NCBI GenBank assembly: GCA_038124765.1
Contig: JAYPCO010000045.1
Span: 1 to 7,369 of the forward strand
Direction of reading: 5' to 3'
Length of the DNA: 7,369 nt
From: HIMB59 sp038124765
Lineage (GTDB): Bacteria; Pseudomonadota; Alphaproteobacteria; HIMB59
Shown here: positions 7,301 to 7,369 of the stretch, one piece after another
How the letters are laid out: the number at the start of each line of letters is the position of its first letter
Position numbering within the stretch: the stretch's first letter is position 1
Position numbers and translations under genes: made by a program
Notes under the pieces: generated by a model
What the model saw: the letters and a program-made list of their open reading frames with translations, nothing else
The model's database searches: none
What the model was told of the DNA's origin: nothing

Positions 7301-7369
7301 CCCTGAGGTATTCGATGCATACATGAAACATCGTAAAAAGTACGGGGATACAAGTATGATACCTACCCC
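4335..7369 (+). CDS. pyc: Pyruvate carboxylase, 3' end beyond the window
   Basis: The frame stays open for 1011 codons to the edge and encodes most of a single-chain pyruvate carboxylase (normally about 1150 residues), which makes oxaloacetate from pyruvate, bicarbonate and ATP to refill the TCA cycle. The biotin carboxylase domain starts at KKILIANRSEIA; the ATP-grasp glycine loop is at about 165-170, EVNPRVQVEHTVTEE at 292-306 and the catalytic arginine near R348. The carboxyltransferase domain begins at TDTTFRDAHQS (544-554, metal ligand D550) and carries the lysine expected to be carboxylated, K719 (AIKDMAGLC), metal-ligand histidines H748 and H750 (FHTHDTSGNG) and catalytic T847 (PGGQYTNL). 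The biotinyl carrier domain with its MKM-type lysine lies past the edge. PYC rather than acetyl-CoA/propionyl-CoA carboxylase is shown by the fused carboxyltransferase. No Shine-Dalgarno precedes the ATG. No frameshift or missing catalytic residue is seen. Confidence 0.96.
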   Translation, partial: MRPIKKILIANRSEIAIRISRAATELGYKTVSIYSYEDRFALHRFKTDESYLVGSGLGPIQAYLDFKGIVQIALNSGCDAIHPGYGFLSENPEFADECAKHNILFVGPSSKIMRSLGNKVEAKKTADKAKVPTIPSTGPLPKDIKKCKALAKKIGYPIMLKASWGGGGRGMRVIRKETELENQINTARREAKSAFGKDDVFFEKLIEQAYHVEVQIIGDTHGNIVHLFERDCSLQRRHQKVVERAPAAYLTSKEREVICEAGVRIGKQVDYSCAGTVEFLMDAKSREFFFIEVNPRVQVEHTVTEEITGIDIVKAQFLLAAGAKIGDGICGVPHQQDIQMKGHAIQSRVTTEDAANDFAPDYGKISVYRSASGLGIRLDAGTAATGTIITPYYDSLLVKVTSKGQTPIEAKKRMERALSEFRVRGVKTNIPFLLKLINHPGFDTFTYHTKFIDSEKSLFQFSSRKDRATKVLNFLAEVIVNGNPEVANRPQLRETTPAKLSDFGIAKSKKAKTAVTKTFKQILDEKGPAAVADAVLKEKKLLLTDTTFRDAHQSLIATRMRTQDMLGITDLYENRLKNLFSVECWGGATFDVALRFLHEDPWSRLEKLREQMPSALLQMLFRGSNALGYTNYPDNVLRRFIQLSAKSGIDVFRIFDALNWIENMRVSIDEVLKSGKICEASICYSGDLSSPSETKYTLDYYLKMAEKLEKMGIHFLAIKDMAGLCKPKAAKILFKELKKNIKVPIHFHTHDTSGNGVATILSATDAGVDIADVAIDSWSGFTSQPSFGAVLESLDGSSRDPKISSAVIRSAANYWEGVRKHYQPFESKTRTSMSEVYLHQMPGGQYTNLREQARSMGITDARWPELASMYAEVNKIFGDVIKVTPISKVVGDMAIYMLANNIQIADVLDPKKDVGFPASVIEFFSGRLGQPYKGFPKVLQKKVLKGKKPISYRFGSKLKSLNIKDKNLELDKKYKEKVSEKDTLSYIFFPEVFDAYMKHRKKYGDTSMIPT

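Noticed and set aside
4335..7369. Possibility that pyc is frameshifted or truncated
   Set aside because: Reading codon by codon from 4335 keeps one frame with all expected motifs to the last base; it is simply cut by the window edge.

Overview
The window is a piece of AT-rich bacterial chromosome (roughly mid-30s percent GC by eye) with very tight gene packing. Protein similarity and gene order (a DUF2244 membrane protein head-to-head with nth, and dapB alongside) suggest an alphaproteobacterium with a compact, low-GC genome, such as a free-living marine SAR11/HIMB59-like lineage. That assignment is inferred from recalled family features and not from a search. No mobile element, CRISPR array, rRNA or tRNA is visible.

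Layout: (1) Positions 53-2204, plus strand, hold a three-gene sulfur-detoxification operon: a persulfide dioxygenase-rhodanese fusion, a single-domain rhodanese and a TauE/SafE membrane exporter. The genes are joined by two identical TAATG stop/start overlaps. A perfect FNR/FixK-type palindrome and an extended -10 element precede the first gene, and their spacing predicts a leaderless transcript. (2) Positions 2201-2371, minus strand, hold a 56-residue membrane mini-protein whose stop codon interlocks with the exporter's stop. (3) Positions 2445-3221, plus strand, are dapB (lysine/peptidoglycan precursor synthesis). (4) Positions 3218-3652, minus strand, encode a DUF2244 membrane protein, convergent with dapB through interlocked stop codons and divergent from nth with one base between the two start codons. 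(5) Positions 3654-4310, plus strand, are nth (endonuclease III, base-excision repair), starting at GTG. (6) From 4335 to the window edge, plus strand, is pyc (pyruvate carboxylase), open for 1011 codons and cut by the window end before its biotin-carrier domain.

Functionally, the first three genes form a pathway: glutathione persulfide is oxidised to sulfite, rhodaneses exchange sulfane sulfur among glutathione, sulfite and thiosulfate, and the exporter removes sulfite or a related anion. The set resembles the staphylococcal cst operon without its repressor and without a sulfide:quinone oxidoreductase in view. The remaining genes are housekeeping. No wholly new system is evident. The most interesting signals are the promoter geometry of the sulfur operon, the unlisted mini-protein and the repeated interlocking of genes at stops and starts.
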